Assembly (NCBI GenBank): GCA_050012675.1
Contig: JBEKGS010000035.1
Coordinates: 1 to 28,897 of the forward strand
Origin: Fen-455 sp050012675
GTDB taxonomy: Bacteria > Actinomycetota > Acidimicrobiia > Acidimicrobiales > Bog-793
Direction: 5' to 3'
Length of the DNA stretch: 28,897 nt
The stretch's first letter is position 1; the number at the start of each line of letters is the position of its first letter. The position numbers were made by a program, and so were the translations under genes. Shown one piece after another: positions 22,059 to 28,897 of this stretch. Below the pieces are notes generated by a model. It did not search any database. It saw only the letters and a program-made list of their open reading frames with translations, and was not told where the DNA came from.

Positions 22059-24058
22059 TGTCGGAGGATCCTCAGCTCGTATCGATCTCGTCAAGCACGC
22101 CGCTCAGTCCTGACGAGGTCGCGCACAAGTCCTTTCCCGCAGCACGCCGGGGTGTTGACGGCGAAGCCGTCCGGAGCTTCCTCGGGAAGGTGGCCGCGGA
22201 GCTCCGTGCTGGGCTGGAGCGCGAGGCGATTCTCCGCGAGCGCGTCGCCGAGGCGGAGCGCCGGGCGGAGGAGCCCGTCTTGGACGAGGCGACGCTCACC
22301 CGGGCAATTGGCATCGAGACAGCCAAGATCCTGTGGACCGCACACGACGCCGCCGGCAAGGTCGTCGCCAAGGCAGAGGAGCGGGCGGCAGAGCTGATCG
22401 CAGAGGCCGGGCAGGTCTTCGCCGAGCAGCAGGCGGCCGCTGAGGCGGAATCGGCCGGGATCCTTGGCGCGGCGCAGCGCGAGGCCGGCGAGTACCTGAG
22501 CCAGGCCCGGGCGGAGGCCGACTCGATGACCGAGGTGGCACGCGCGGAGGCCGTCGAGCTGCTGGACGCCACCAAGGAGGAGTGCCGCCGCATGGTCGCA
22601 GAGGCGCGGGGGCTTCGTAACCGCGCCCTCGCCGATCTCGTGGCTCGCCGGCGTGCCCTGCGCGTGCAGCTCGAAGAGCTCCGCACCGGCAAGGACTCGC
22701 TCCTCGGCGTCGTGGACACCGTCGCCGCCTCCGTCGTCGAATTGCGCGAGCGCCTGTCCTCGGCAGAGGACGAGGCACGTGTGGCTGCGGAGCAGGCAGG
22801 CGAGCGCCTCGACACCGAGCTCGGCCACAGCGACCTCGCCGAGCTCGAGGCGGAGCTCGCCGCAGCCGCGAGCGGGGCCGGCGTCAACGAGTTCGGCGAC
22901 GACGAGGCCTTGAGCGCAGTCGCCGCCACGGCGGTGGGCGAGGCAGAACAGGACGCGATCACCGGCGTAGGGCCCGCCGCTGCAGGCATCGGGGAAGCTG
23001 ACAGTTCCAGATCAAGCCGGCGCAGCGTCGACGAGCTCTTCGCCCGCATCCGCGCCAGCCGTGCGGCCGAGGAGGCGGCCGACGAGCCGCCCGCAGCCGA
23101 GCCCGTCCTGGCCGAGCCCGAAGCGGCCGTCGCGCTCGGCGAGACGGGTCCCGATGTGCAAGGAGACGAAGAGCCGGCGGGAGAGGGCCCTTCCGGGCCG
23201 GCCGGGCTCGCCGAGACCGCCGCGCCGGCGGCCGGCCCGGCGGAACAGGCCCCTGACAACACCGAGACAGTTGTCGTCGCCGTCGAGCAGGACATCTCCG
23301 TGGTGGTAGTGCCGGCGAACGACGGCGACGCCATATCCGAGCCGGACGTCGAGTCGCTGGCCCGGCGTGACCACCTTCTCGGGTCCATCACGGCCAAGCT
23401 CGGGCGCTCCTTGAAGCGTGCCCTCCAGGACGACCAGAACGACCTCTTGGACGCGCTGCGCCAGAGCTCGCGCAAGCCCGTGCTCGACGAGCTGATCCCA
23501 GCTGATGTCCAGCGCGAGAGGTTCGTGGCGGCGGCGAGCGACCAGCTCGCGAAGGCCTATGAGGCGGGCGCCGCCTTCCTGGTGACCGGAGACGCCGTGG
23601 CGGGGCCATCCGTGTCGGCACCGGCCCCGAGCGCCGCTGTGGCCTTCGAGGCGGGGGCGCTCATCGCGGCCGAACTGGCAGACGACCTGTCCTCCTTGTT
23701 GCGCCAGAGGATCGAGGACTCGCTTTCCGAGCTCGACGGGAGCCTCGAGGGCTCGGCGGACGCTGCGGGGGTCGCGTACCGCGAGTGGAAGGGGTCCCGT
23801 GTCGAAGGCCTCGCCGGCGACTTCACGACCCGGGCCTTTGCCACCGGCGAGCTCGCGGTGCTGAGCGCGCTCGGCAACGGCGAGGCGCTGTTGCTGCGCT
23901 GGGCAGTCGAGGACGACGACGCGGGCGGCTCGTGCCCCGACTGCGACGACAACTCGCTCGCCGGCCCGCAGCCACCGGGCGCCGCCTTCCCGACCGGGCA
24001 CGCCCACCCGCCGGTGCACCCGGGCTGCCGCTGTCTCCTCGTACCGGTTCGGTCGTAG
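22058..24058 (+). CDS. DivIVA-like coiled-coil protein with C-terminal phage-head-type Cys/His motif
   Basis: A 666-residue protein. Residues about 13-50 match the DivIVA N-terminus (LSPDEVAHKSFPAARRGVDG, then EAVRSFLGKVAAEL). A long Glu/Ala-rich coiled coil follows to about 265, then an acidic Ala/Glu/Pro-rich linker (about 265-430). The C-terminal domain (about 435-666) has helical segments and ends in a Cys/His cluster: SCPDC (C626, C629), then FPTGHAHPPVHPGCRC (H648, H650, H654, C657, C659). This last pattern, with upstream REWKGSRVEGLAGDFTTRAF, resembles phage Mu gpF/SPP1 gp7 head-morphogenesis proteins. No phage genes surround it. DivIVA proteins mark curved membranes at poles or septa. 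The role of the fusion is unknown. It lies between PDZ-Lon and UPF0182. Confidence 0.75.
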   Translation: MSEDPQLVSISSSTPLSPDEVAHKSFPAARRGVDGEAVRSFLGKVAAELRAGLEREAILRERVAEAERRAEEPVLDEATLTRAIGIETAKILWTAHDAAGKVVAKAEERAAELIAEAGQVFAEQQAAAEAESAGILGAAQREAGEYLSQARAEADSMTEVARAEAVELLDATKEECRRMVAEARGLRNRALADLVARRRALRVQLEELRTGKDSLLGVVDTVAASVVELRERLSSAEDEARVAAEQAGERLDTELGHSDLAELEAELAAAASGAGVNEFGDDEALSAVAATAVGEAEQDAITGVGPAAAGIGEADSSRSSRRSVDELFARIRASRAAEEAADEPPAAEPVLAEPEAAVALGETGPDVQGDEEPAGEGPSGPAGLAETAAPAAGPAEQAPDNTETVVVAVEQDISVVVVPANDGDAISEPDVESLARRDHLLGSITAKLGRSLKRALQDDQNDLLDALRQSSRKPVLDELIPADVQRERFVAAASDQLAKAYEAGAAFLVTGDAVAGPSVSAPAPSAAVAFEAGALIAAELADDLSSLLRQRIEDSLSELDGSLEGSADAAGVAYREWKGSRVEGLAGDFTTRAFATGELAVLSALGNGEALLLRWAVEDDDAGGSCPDCDDNSLAGPQPPGAAFPTGHAHPPVHPGCRCLLVPVRS

Positions 24059-24069
24059 GCTCCAGCGGA
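24056..24069 (+). promoter_or_regulatory. Candidate -10 box and leaderless start of the UPF0182 gene
   Basis: TAGGCT at 24056-24061 is 7 nt before the ATG at 24069. It is identical in sequence and spacing to the box before the preceding gene. Its first three bases are the TAG stop codon of that gene. No Shine-Dalgarno is seen. Confidence 0.5.
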
Positions 24070-26936
24070 TGCGAGTACCGACGGACCTATCGGCCCGGAT
24101 GCGCCCGGGCCGGCGGTACCAAGCCTGGGTCGTCGGTGCCGTGGTCTTCGTCATCGTCGCCCTGATAGTCATCCAGGGACTGGCCAACTTCTACACCAAC
24201 TACCTCTGGTATAGGTCTGTTCACTTCACGGCGGTCTGGCGTCTTTTGATCGAGACCAAGATCGAGCTCGCCGTGGTGTTCATCGGGGCGTTCTTCATCG
24301 CCTGTTGGGTGAGCCTCTGGGTGGTCGACCGCGTCGCCCCGCGCGCCCTGCTCGTATCGCCCGAGCTCGAGATCGTCCGCCGCTACCAACAGATCGTCGG
24401 GAGGCACACGTTCGCACTGCGCACCGTGGTCTCTTTCATCTTCGCCCTCATCCTGGGCGCCTCGACGAGCGACCAGTGGCAGCACTGGCTGTTGTTCCGT
24501 AGCGGCAAGGCCTTTGGCGTGAAGGACCCGCAGTTCCACAAGTCGGTCAGCTTCTACGTTTTCAAACTGCCCTTCCTGTCCTTCCTGGTCGACTGGACAC
24601 TCGTCGCGCTGCTCGTGATCCTGATCATCACTGCAATCGCCCATTACCTGAACGGCGGACTGCGGTTCCAGGGCCCGTCCCCGCGGGTGGACCCGCGCGT
24701 CACCGCCCACCTGTCGGTGATCCTCGGTGCCATGGCGCTTGTCAGGGCGGCGGGCTACTTCTACGTCGATCGCTACAACCTGGTCCTAGCCAAGGACGGC
24801 TATGTGAACGGTGCCGGCTACACCGACGTGCACGTGCGCCTGCCGGCGATCGAACTGCTCGCTGTCGTGGCTCTCGCGGTGTTCGTGCTCATGGTGTTCA
24901 ACGTCTATCAGCGGAGCCTGGCCCTGCCCGCCATCGGGGCGGGACTGTGGATCCTCGTCGCGCTCGCCGCAGGCGTGATCGTGCCGGCGGCCGTGCAAGC
25001 CCTCAAGGTCACGCCTGCGCAGAGCAAACTCGAACTTCCTTACATAACCCGCAACATAAAAGCGACACGTGTCGCACTGGGCCTGTCGAGCATCCGCGAA
25101 CGCCCCTTCGCGGGCGTCTCGAACCTGACCGGCGGCGTCGTCGCGGGAGACGCGGCGACTCTGGACAACCTTCCCCTCTGGGAGCCCTCGATCACGTCAC
25201 AGACCTACCAGAAGCTGCAGCAGAACGGGACGGGATTCACCATCGCCGGGCTGTCTTTGGACCGCTACAGGATCAACGGGACGCTAACCCCCTTTGTGAT
25301 CGGCGTGCGAGAGGTCAATGCCGCAGACCTGCCGACCCCGTCATGGGTCAACATCCACCTGCAGTACACCCACGGCTACGGTGCCGTGCTCTCGCCTGCG
25401 AACCAGCAAAATGGCGGGAATCCGGTCTTCGACATCGCGGGCGTGCCGCCGGCCTCCGCTCACGGCGCCCCGAAGATCTCCCAGCCGGCCGTCTACTTCG
25501 GCCTCGGTCAATCGGGTTACGTGGTCGCGGACACGGCCCAGAGCGAGGTCGACTACTCCGACACGAACGGGAACACGGTCTCCAGCCACTACGCGGGCAC
25601 GGGTGGGGTTCCCATCGGCTCGTTCTGGACGAAAGCGGCCTTCGCCCTGAGGTTCCACGACCTCAACCTGCTGATCTCGAACCTTGTCACCAGCCACTCC
25701 CGACTGATGTTCCTCCAGGACGTCCGTGTCCGTGTCGCCAAGGTGGCGCCTTTCCTCGTCGTCGACGACAACCCCTACCCGGTCATCGACAACGGCCAGA
25801 TCGTCTGGATCGTCGACGCCTACACGACGACCAGCTATTACCCGTACGCCCAGCAGGCCACGACGTCCGAGCTGCCGGGCGGGACCGGCCTCGACACGAG
25901 TTTCAACTACGTGCGCAACTCGGTGAAGGTGGTGGTCAACGCCTACACGGGCGACATGACCTTCTACGCCGTGACCAACACCGACCCGATCCTTCGGACC
26001 TGGGAGTCGATCTTCCCGGACATGTTCAAGCCCTTGAGTGACATGGACCCGGTGCTCAAGGCGCACCTGCGCTACCCGGCGGCCCTTTTGATGGTGCAGT
26101 CCACGATGTACAGCCGCTACCACCTGACCAACCCCTCGTCCTTCTACATCGCCAACAATGCCTGGGAGCTCGCTCCGACATCAGGCACCGGCTCGCCTGA
26201 GCAGTCGTTGCCCGTCGACGCACTGGGGAACACGCTGCGTTTCGTGCCCGAGTACGAGCTCCTGCAGCTGCCGGGCGCGAGCGCTCCGGGTTTCAGCGCC
26301 ATCGAGCCGCTCGACCCGTTGTCACAGGGCGACCGGATCCAGACCCTGGCCGCGCTCATGACCGCCTCCTGCGACTACCAGAACTACGGGCAGCTCACCG
26401 CCTACGTGACGCCGACCAGGAACGCGACGGCCGGCCCCGCGGTCGTCAACTCGAAGATCCAGTCGAACACGAAGGTCTCCCAGTACGTGACCCTCGTCGG
26501 GCGCGCCGGATCGACGGTCTCACTCGGTACCACGCTCATCATCCCGATCGACGACTCGGTCGTGTACGTGCGGCCGCTATACGTGAGCTCGTCGCAGAAC
26601 CCGTACCCCCAGCTGACCCGTTACATCGTCGTCTACGGCAACGATGTCGCCATGGAGAGCACTCTCGGAGCCGCTCTGTCCGACGTTTTCGGAGCAGCGA
26701 CAAGCAACATAGGAGCCGGCACCGCCAATATCCCGGCTCAGGTCCGAGCCCTCATCTCGAGCGCACAGAGCTACTACGACCAGGGGCTTGCGGCGCTGAG
26801 AAACGAGGATCTGACCACGTACTCGGCGGACATGAAGATCGTCGGCTCCCTCGTCAGCGAGGCCGAGGCAGATCTGGCCAAGAATGGGACGCCGGGCGCT
26901 GTCAGCGCCATCAAGGCGCTGCGTTCACCCGCCTAA
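24069..26936 (+). CDS. UPF0182 family large membrane protein
   Basis: A 955-residue protein with about seven membrane helices in the first 330 residues (for example near 21-41, WVVGAVVFVIVALIVIQGL; 61-85; 117-135; 172-196; 215-235; 258-278; 288-310), followed by a large external domain. Family motifs include the N-terminal YTNYLWYRSVHFTAVW, SKLELPYITRNIKATRVALGL near 320-340, VRVAKVAPFLVVDDNPYPVI and YPAALLMVQSTMYSRYHL near 660-680. The length matches the usual 900-1000. Its biochemical role is not established; mycobacterial Rv3193c is the familiar relative and lies beside the PDZ-Lon gene Rv3194c, as here. It ends 20 nt from the convergent pseudo-ClpP gene. Confidence 0.93.
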   Translation: MRVPTDLSARMRPGRRYQAWVVGAVVFVIVALIVIQGLANFYTNYLWYRSVHFTAVWRLLIETKIELAVVFIGAFFIACWVSLWVVDRVAPRALLVSPELEIVRRYQQIVGRHTFALRTVVSFIFALILGASTSDQWQHWLLFRSGKAFGVKDPQFHKSVSFYVFKLPFLSFLVDWTLVALLVILIITAIAHYLNGGLRFQGPSPRVDPRVTAHLSVILGAMALVRAAGYFYVDRYNLVLAKDGYVNGAGYTDVHVRLPAIELLAVVALAVFVLMVFNVYQRSLALPAIGAGLWILVALAAGVIVPAAVQALKVTPAQSKLELPYITRNIKATRVALGLSSIRERPFAGVSNLTGGVVAGDAATLDNLPLWEPSITSQTYQKLQQNGTGFTIAGLSLDRYRINGTLTPFVIGVREVNAADLPTPSWVNIHLQYTHGYGAVLSPANQQNGGNPVFDIAGVPPASAHGAPKISQPAVYFGLGQSGYVVADTAQSEVDYSDTNGNTVSSHYAGTGGVPIGSFWTKAAFALRFHDLNLLISNLVTSHSRLMFLQDVRVRVAKVAPFLVVDDNPYPVIDNGQIVWIVDAYTTTSYYPYAQQATTSELPGGTGLDTSFNYVRNSVKVVVNAYTGDMTFYAVTNTDPILRTWESIFPDMFKPLSDMDPVLKAHLRYPAALLMVQSTMYSRYHLTNPSSFYIANNAWELAPTSGTGSPEQSLPVDALGNTLRFVPEYELLQLPGASAPGFSAIEPLDPLSQGDRIQTLAALMTASCDYQNYGQLTAYVTPTRNATAGPAVVNSKIQSNTKVSQYVTLVGRAGSTVSLGTTLIIPIDDSVVYVRPLYVSSSQNPYPQLTRYIVVYGNDVAMESTLGAALSDVFGAATSNIGAGTANIPAQVRALISSAQSYYDQGLAALRNEDLTTYSADMKIVGSLVSEAEADLAKNGTPGAVSAIKALRSPA

Positions 26937-26956
26937 GTCTCAGAAGGCACCCTTTT

Positions 26957-27601
26957 TCAAGGACTCCTCGGTCCCGGCCTGAATCCAAGCGGTTCGTCGC
27001 TCCCGGACCTCCTGCCGTGGACCGGGTGCCGGCGTTGGCCGTTGATGGACCGGACCGCAGGCTGGTCCCCGGCGATCTCGTCGACGAGGCGGTAACGGAC
27101 CGCCTCGGTAGCGTCGAGGCAACGACCCGCCCGGAAATCGGCCGCAACGTCAGCGACGGGACGGCCAGTCGACAAGGCGACCCGCTCGTGCAGCCGATCG
27201 AGACGGGCGGTGTGGTGGTCGAGCAGGGCGCCGAGCTCACTTGCCCGTCCGGAGATCTCGAGCTCGGGATCAGTCAGGCGGAACCTCGTGTGCGGCAGCG
27301 CCGTGCGTCTCGTGCCCGCTGTCAGTACCCCGATCGCCGCGCCTTCCACCCGCCCGGCACAGACGACGTTGACCGGCACTCCGAGGAGGTCGATCACGTC
27401 GATGAGCGTCCATGCGGCTTCGAGGGAAGCGCGCTCGCTGTCCAGCTGGAGCTCGACGGCCGTGTCGCCGAGGGCGTCGAGCGCCATCAGCTGCGCTGCG
27501 ATCCGGCCGGCGAGAACGTCATCGAGAACGCCGCGACATGTCACCATCCGGCGATCGAACAGACGCTCCTCCAACCAGGAATCGCTCGGGCCGATGGTCA
27601 T
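26957..27601 (-). CDS. ClpP-like protein lacking all catalytic residues (pseudo-ClpP)
   Basis: A 214-residue protein that aligns along its length with ClpP but has lost the active site. The N-terminal helix and strand (WLEERLFDRRMVTCRG, DDVLAGRIAAQLMALDAL) and the core AGTRRTALPHTRFRLTDP are recognisable. Gly87 replaces the nucleophile Ser (AGRVEGAAIGVL for GQAASMGAFL), Thr110 replaces His (RLTDP for MIHQP), and Gly159 replaces Asp. The INSPGG substrate loop reads LDSERAS. The ATG overlaps the stop of the XRE gene by 4 nt (ATGA), so the two are coupled. It may join mixed ClpP rings, like ClpR subunits, or act alone. The C-terminal 25 residues are Arg/Pro-rich and unlike ClpP. Confidence 0.82.
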   Translation of the reverse strand: MTIGPSDSWLEERLFDRRMVTCRGVLDDVLAGRIAAQLMALDALGDTAVELQLDSERASLEAAWTLIDVIDLLGVPVNVVCAGRVEGAAIGVLTAGTRRTALPHTRFRLTDPELEISGRASELGALLDHHTARLDRLHERVALSTGRPVADVAADFRAGRCLDATEAVRYRLVDEIAGDQPAVRSINGQRRHPVHGRRSGSDEPLGFRPGPRSP

Positions 27602-27873
27602 TCGGTCTCCTGTTCGGGCTCGAGGGCGAGGTGCCAGTCGAGTCGCTGGTCCAGGGCTGCCGCGTAGCGTTCGAGCGTCGAGATCCTCACGTCAGTGTGC
27701 CCTGCCTCAAGGCGCGCAACCGCTGACTGGGAGGTGTGCATCAGCGCGGCTACCTCGGTCTGGCTCAGGCCGATGGCTCGGCGCCGCACCGTCAAGGCCT
27801 CCACGAGCTCGCGTCTGCGACGGGCCATCTCGCCAAAACCGGGGAATACAGGGTCGTGTCGCCGCTCGGCCAC
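27598..27873 (-). CDS. XRE-family helix-turn-helix regulator
   Basis: A 91-residue protein from a GTG at 27873, or 76 residues from an ATG at 27828. The helix-turn-helix is LSQTEVAALMHTSQSAVARLEAG, followed by HTDVRISTLERYAAALDQRLDWHL, the usual XRE layout. An AAGGAG lies 12 nt before the GTG, slightly far; the ATG has no clear ribosome binding site. A much longer frame upstream runs antisense through clpP and is rejected. It is co-translated with pseudo-ClpP and divergent from clpP, so it probably regulates one or both. HigA-type antitoxins have a similar fold, but no toxin gene is adjacent. Confidence 0.82.
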   Translation of the reverse strand: MAERRHDPVFPGFGEMARRRRELVEALTVRRRAIGLSQTEVAALMHTSQSAVARLEAGHTDVRISTLERYAAALDQRLDWHLALEPEQETE

Positions 27874-27948
27874 TTTCGGTGCCGACTCCTTATAGCGTAG
27901 GTGATATCTTGAAAATGATATAGCAACGCGGAGCCAGGGGGTAGTGAC
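27874..27948. promoter_or_regulatory. Shared xre/clpP control region with candidate operator
   Basis: A 75-nt spacer between divergent genes holds an AT-rich island unlike its surroundings. ATATC (27904-27908) and GATAT (27917-27921) form an inverted repeat with an 8-nt spacer. The 7-mers TGATATC and TGATATA (27902 and 27916) also repeat directly 14 nt apart. Minus-strand TACGCT at 27899-27894 could be a -10 box for xre. AGGGGG at about 27935-27941 suits the clpP GTG at 27949. Confidence 0.5.
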
Positions 27949-28608
27949 GTGCGGGGAGAAGAGTTCTTGAGGCTGTCGATGATCCCGACGGTGCTTGACC
28001 AGACGAGTCGTGGCGACCGCGCCTACGACCTGTACTCGCTGCTGTTGAGGGAGAGGATCGTGTTTCTTGGTCAGGAGGTGGACGACCAGATCGCGAACCT
28101 CATCGTTGCCCAGATCCTCTACCTTGAGGCAGACGACCCCGAGAAGGACATCTCGCTCTACATCAACTCCCCGGGTGGGCTGGGATACGCGGGCATGGCG
28201 ATCTACGACGTCATGCAACACGTGCGTCCGGAGGTGTCCACGATCTGCGTGGGTATGGGCATGTCTGCGGCGGCGATGATCCTGGCTGGCGGGGCGGCCG
28301 GCAAGCGTCTGGCACTCCCGAATGCCAAGATCATGATCCACCAGGGAACTGCAGGTGCCCGAGGGGCGCCCCGGGACATGGAGATACAACTGCGTGAGGT
28401 GATGGCGACGACTCGGCGGATGGCCGAGATCATCGCCTTTCACAGCCATCGCAGCGTCGAGGAGGTCGAGCACGACATCGACCGCGACTACTTCATGACC
28501 GCAAGAGAGGCGCTCGACTACGGGTTGATCGACGAGATCATCACACCGCGTCGCGGCGTCGCCGCTGAGGATCTCGTGCTGGCGGGCAGCGGCGCCACGG
28601 GCGCCTGA
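27949..28608 (+). CDS. clpP: ATP-dependent Clp protease proteolytic subunit
   Basis: The barrel-forming serine protease that degrades substrates fed by ClpX or ClpC. The catalytic triad is intact when numbered from the GTG start: Ser106 (GMGMSAAAM), His131 (MIHQG) and Asp180 (DIDRDYFMT). SPGG at 74-77 and the DYGLIDEI end are typical. The usual SPGGSVTAG reads SPGGLGYAG. GTG at 27949 gives 219 residues with AGGGGG upstream; ATG at 27979 (MIPTVLDQTSRGDRAYD) matches the usual ClpP start better and is also preceded by a GAGG. Actinobacteria normally have a tig-clpP1-clpP2-clpX locus; this copy is not there, so it is probably an extra ClpP. It is divergent from the XRE-pseudoClpP operon. Confidence 0.93.
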   Translation: MRGEEFLRLSMIPTVLDQTSRGDRAYDLYSLLLRERIVFLGQEVDDQIANLIVAQILYLEADDPEKDISLYINSPGGLGYAGMAIYDVMQHVRPEVSTICVGMGMSAAAMILAGGAAGKRLALPNAKIMIHQGTAGARGAPRDMEIQLREVMATTRRMAEIIAFHSHRSVEEVEHDIDRDYFMTAREALDYGLIDEIITPRRGVAAEDLVLAGSGATGA

Positions 28609-28650
28609 AACGGAGGCAAGCTGCCAAGGCGGCGGGGCTGGCGAGGCTGA

Positions 28651-28656
28651 TAAAGT
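28651..28656 (+). promoter_or_regulatory. Candidate -10 box of the initiator tRNA gene
   Basis: TAAAGT at 28651-28656 fits TANNNT and lies 13 nt before the first base of the mature tRNA. No clear -35 is seen. Confidence 0.4.
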
Positions 28657-28669
28657 CTTGTGTTACCGC

Positions 28670-28746
<77 letters not shown>

Positions 28747-28761
28747 AAGAAAGTGCAGGTC

Positions 28762-28799
28762 AGAGCCGGTGCGAGAGCACCGGCTCTTCTTGTTTTTCT
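28762..28799 (+). terminator. Strong intrinsic terminator of the tRNA gene
   Basis: AGAGCCGGTGC (28762-28772) pairs perfectly with GCACCGGCTCT (28777-28787) over a GAGA loop, an 11-bp stem. It is followed by TCTTGTTTTTC. This is the clearest Rho-independent terminator in the window. Confidence 0.9.
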
Positions 28800-28805
28800 G
28801 GTGTC

Positions 28806-28828
28806 ATCCCTACTCCTATCCCTACTCC
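28806..28828 (+). repeat. Tandem 11-mer ATCCCTACTCC, two copies
   Basis: ATCCCTACTCC occurs at 28806-28816 and again at 28818-28828, with a 12-nt period. It lies between the tRNA terminator and the integrase start. This is where arm-type recombinase sites or a repressor site would be expected, but it could be chance. Confidence 0.5.
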
Positions 28829-28841
28829 AGGAATTTGTGGC

Positions 28842-28856
28842 TAGGTTTGGGATCCA
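28842..28856 (+). promoter_or_regulatory. Candidate -10 box and leaderless start of the integrase gene
   Basis: TAGGTT at 28842-28847 is 8 nt before the ATG at 28856, without a Shine-Dalgarno. This matches the spacing of the other leaderless candidates. Confidence 0.4.
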
Positions 28857-28897
28857 TGCGTGGAACCAAGAGGAAGCGGAGCGAGGGAGTCTGGGAG
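28856..28897 (+). CDS. Probable tyrosine-family integrase, first 14 codons (cut by the window end)
   Basis: Only MRGTKRKRSEGVWE can be read before the window ends. This resembles the typical start of tyrosine recombinases and site-specific integrases, where a basic MRGSxRxRSxGxWE leads into the SAM-like arm-binding domain. The position 110 nt after an initiator tRNA 3' end is where such integrases normally sit. With 14 residues the call is a strong suspicion, not proof; the catalytic Arg, His and Tyr lie outside. Confidence 0.55.
   Translation, partial: MRGTKRKRSEGVWE

Noticed and set aside
22072..23475. Long minus-strand open frame rich in Ser/Ala/Arg opposite the DivIVA-like gene
   Set aside because: It is the mirror of an Ala/Glu-rich coding strand; its sequence is low-complexity and has no domain pattern, while the plus strand has DivIVA and Cys/His motifs.
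27874..28473. N-terminal extension of the XRE gene running antisense through clpP
   Set aside because: It has no homology-like content, and a GTG with upstream AAGGAG at 27873 gives a normal-size XRE protein.

Overview
The window is very GC-rich and compact, with GTG starts and several 1-4 nt stop/start overlaps. Two WhiB-type iron-sulfur regulators, a DivIVA-type coiled-coil protein, a UPF0182 membrane protein, a PDZ-Lon (Rv3194c/YlbL-like) protease, a DUF2342 protein and an actinobacterial-type SdhC point to an Actinomycetota chromosome. A gene closely resembling mreB, together with that mix, suggests the class Acidimicrobiia; this is an inference from gene content, not a phylogeny. No CRISPR array, rRNA or intact insertion sequence is visible.

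Layout. 1-3.5 kb: the 5' end of an alpha/beta hydrolase gene (-), an AlkZ/HTH_42-type winged-helix protein (-), malate dehydrogenase (+), an RDD membrane protein and a small acidic protein (-). 3.5-9.7 kb: a leftward operon sdhC-sdhA-sdhB-SCP2-prolyl oligopeptidase with overlapping or close junctions. 9.7-13.4 kb: a rightward MoxR-like AAA ATPase plus VWA pair, ending at a hairpin terminator. 13.4-14.3 kb: two converging whiB genes. 14.3-18.6 kb: a catalytically complete HtrA protease without PDZ, a small conserved-looking protein, a DUF2342 protein, and an HtrA-like protein that keeps its PDZ but lacks all three catalytic residues. 18.6-20.7 kb: moaE, an overlapping mreB-like gene and a convergent HEAT-repeat gene. 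20.7-26.9 kb: PDZ-Lon, DivIVA-like and UPF0182 genes, all rightward. 26.9-28.6 kb: a leftward XRE regulator/pseudo-ClpP operon divergent from an intact clpP. 28.6-28.9 kb: initiator tRNA-Met with a strong terminator, then the first 14 codons of a probable tyrosine integrase, so a mobile element probably begins at the right edge.

How it fits together. mdh and the sdh operon give two TCA-cycle steps. The 14-28 kb half is rich in envelope and proteolysis functions (HtrA, pseudo-HtrA, PDZ-Lon, UPF0182, DivIVA, MreB-like, ClpP, pseudo-ClpP). Several genes have a TANNNT -10-like box 6-8 nt before the start codon and no Shine-Dalgarno, which suggests leaderless transcription; SD-led genes (POP, sdhC, the small proteins) coexist with them.

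The most unusual observations are (1) a DivIVA-type coiled-coil protein whose C-terminus carries a Cys/His cluster like that of phage head-morphogenesis (Mu gpF/SPP1 gp7) proteins; (2) the XRE-pseudoClpP operon facing clpP across a dyad-containing spacer; (3) the split between an active HtrA without PDZ and an inactive HtrA with PDZ; (4) the leaderless promoter series; and (5) the integrase next to tRNA-fMet.
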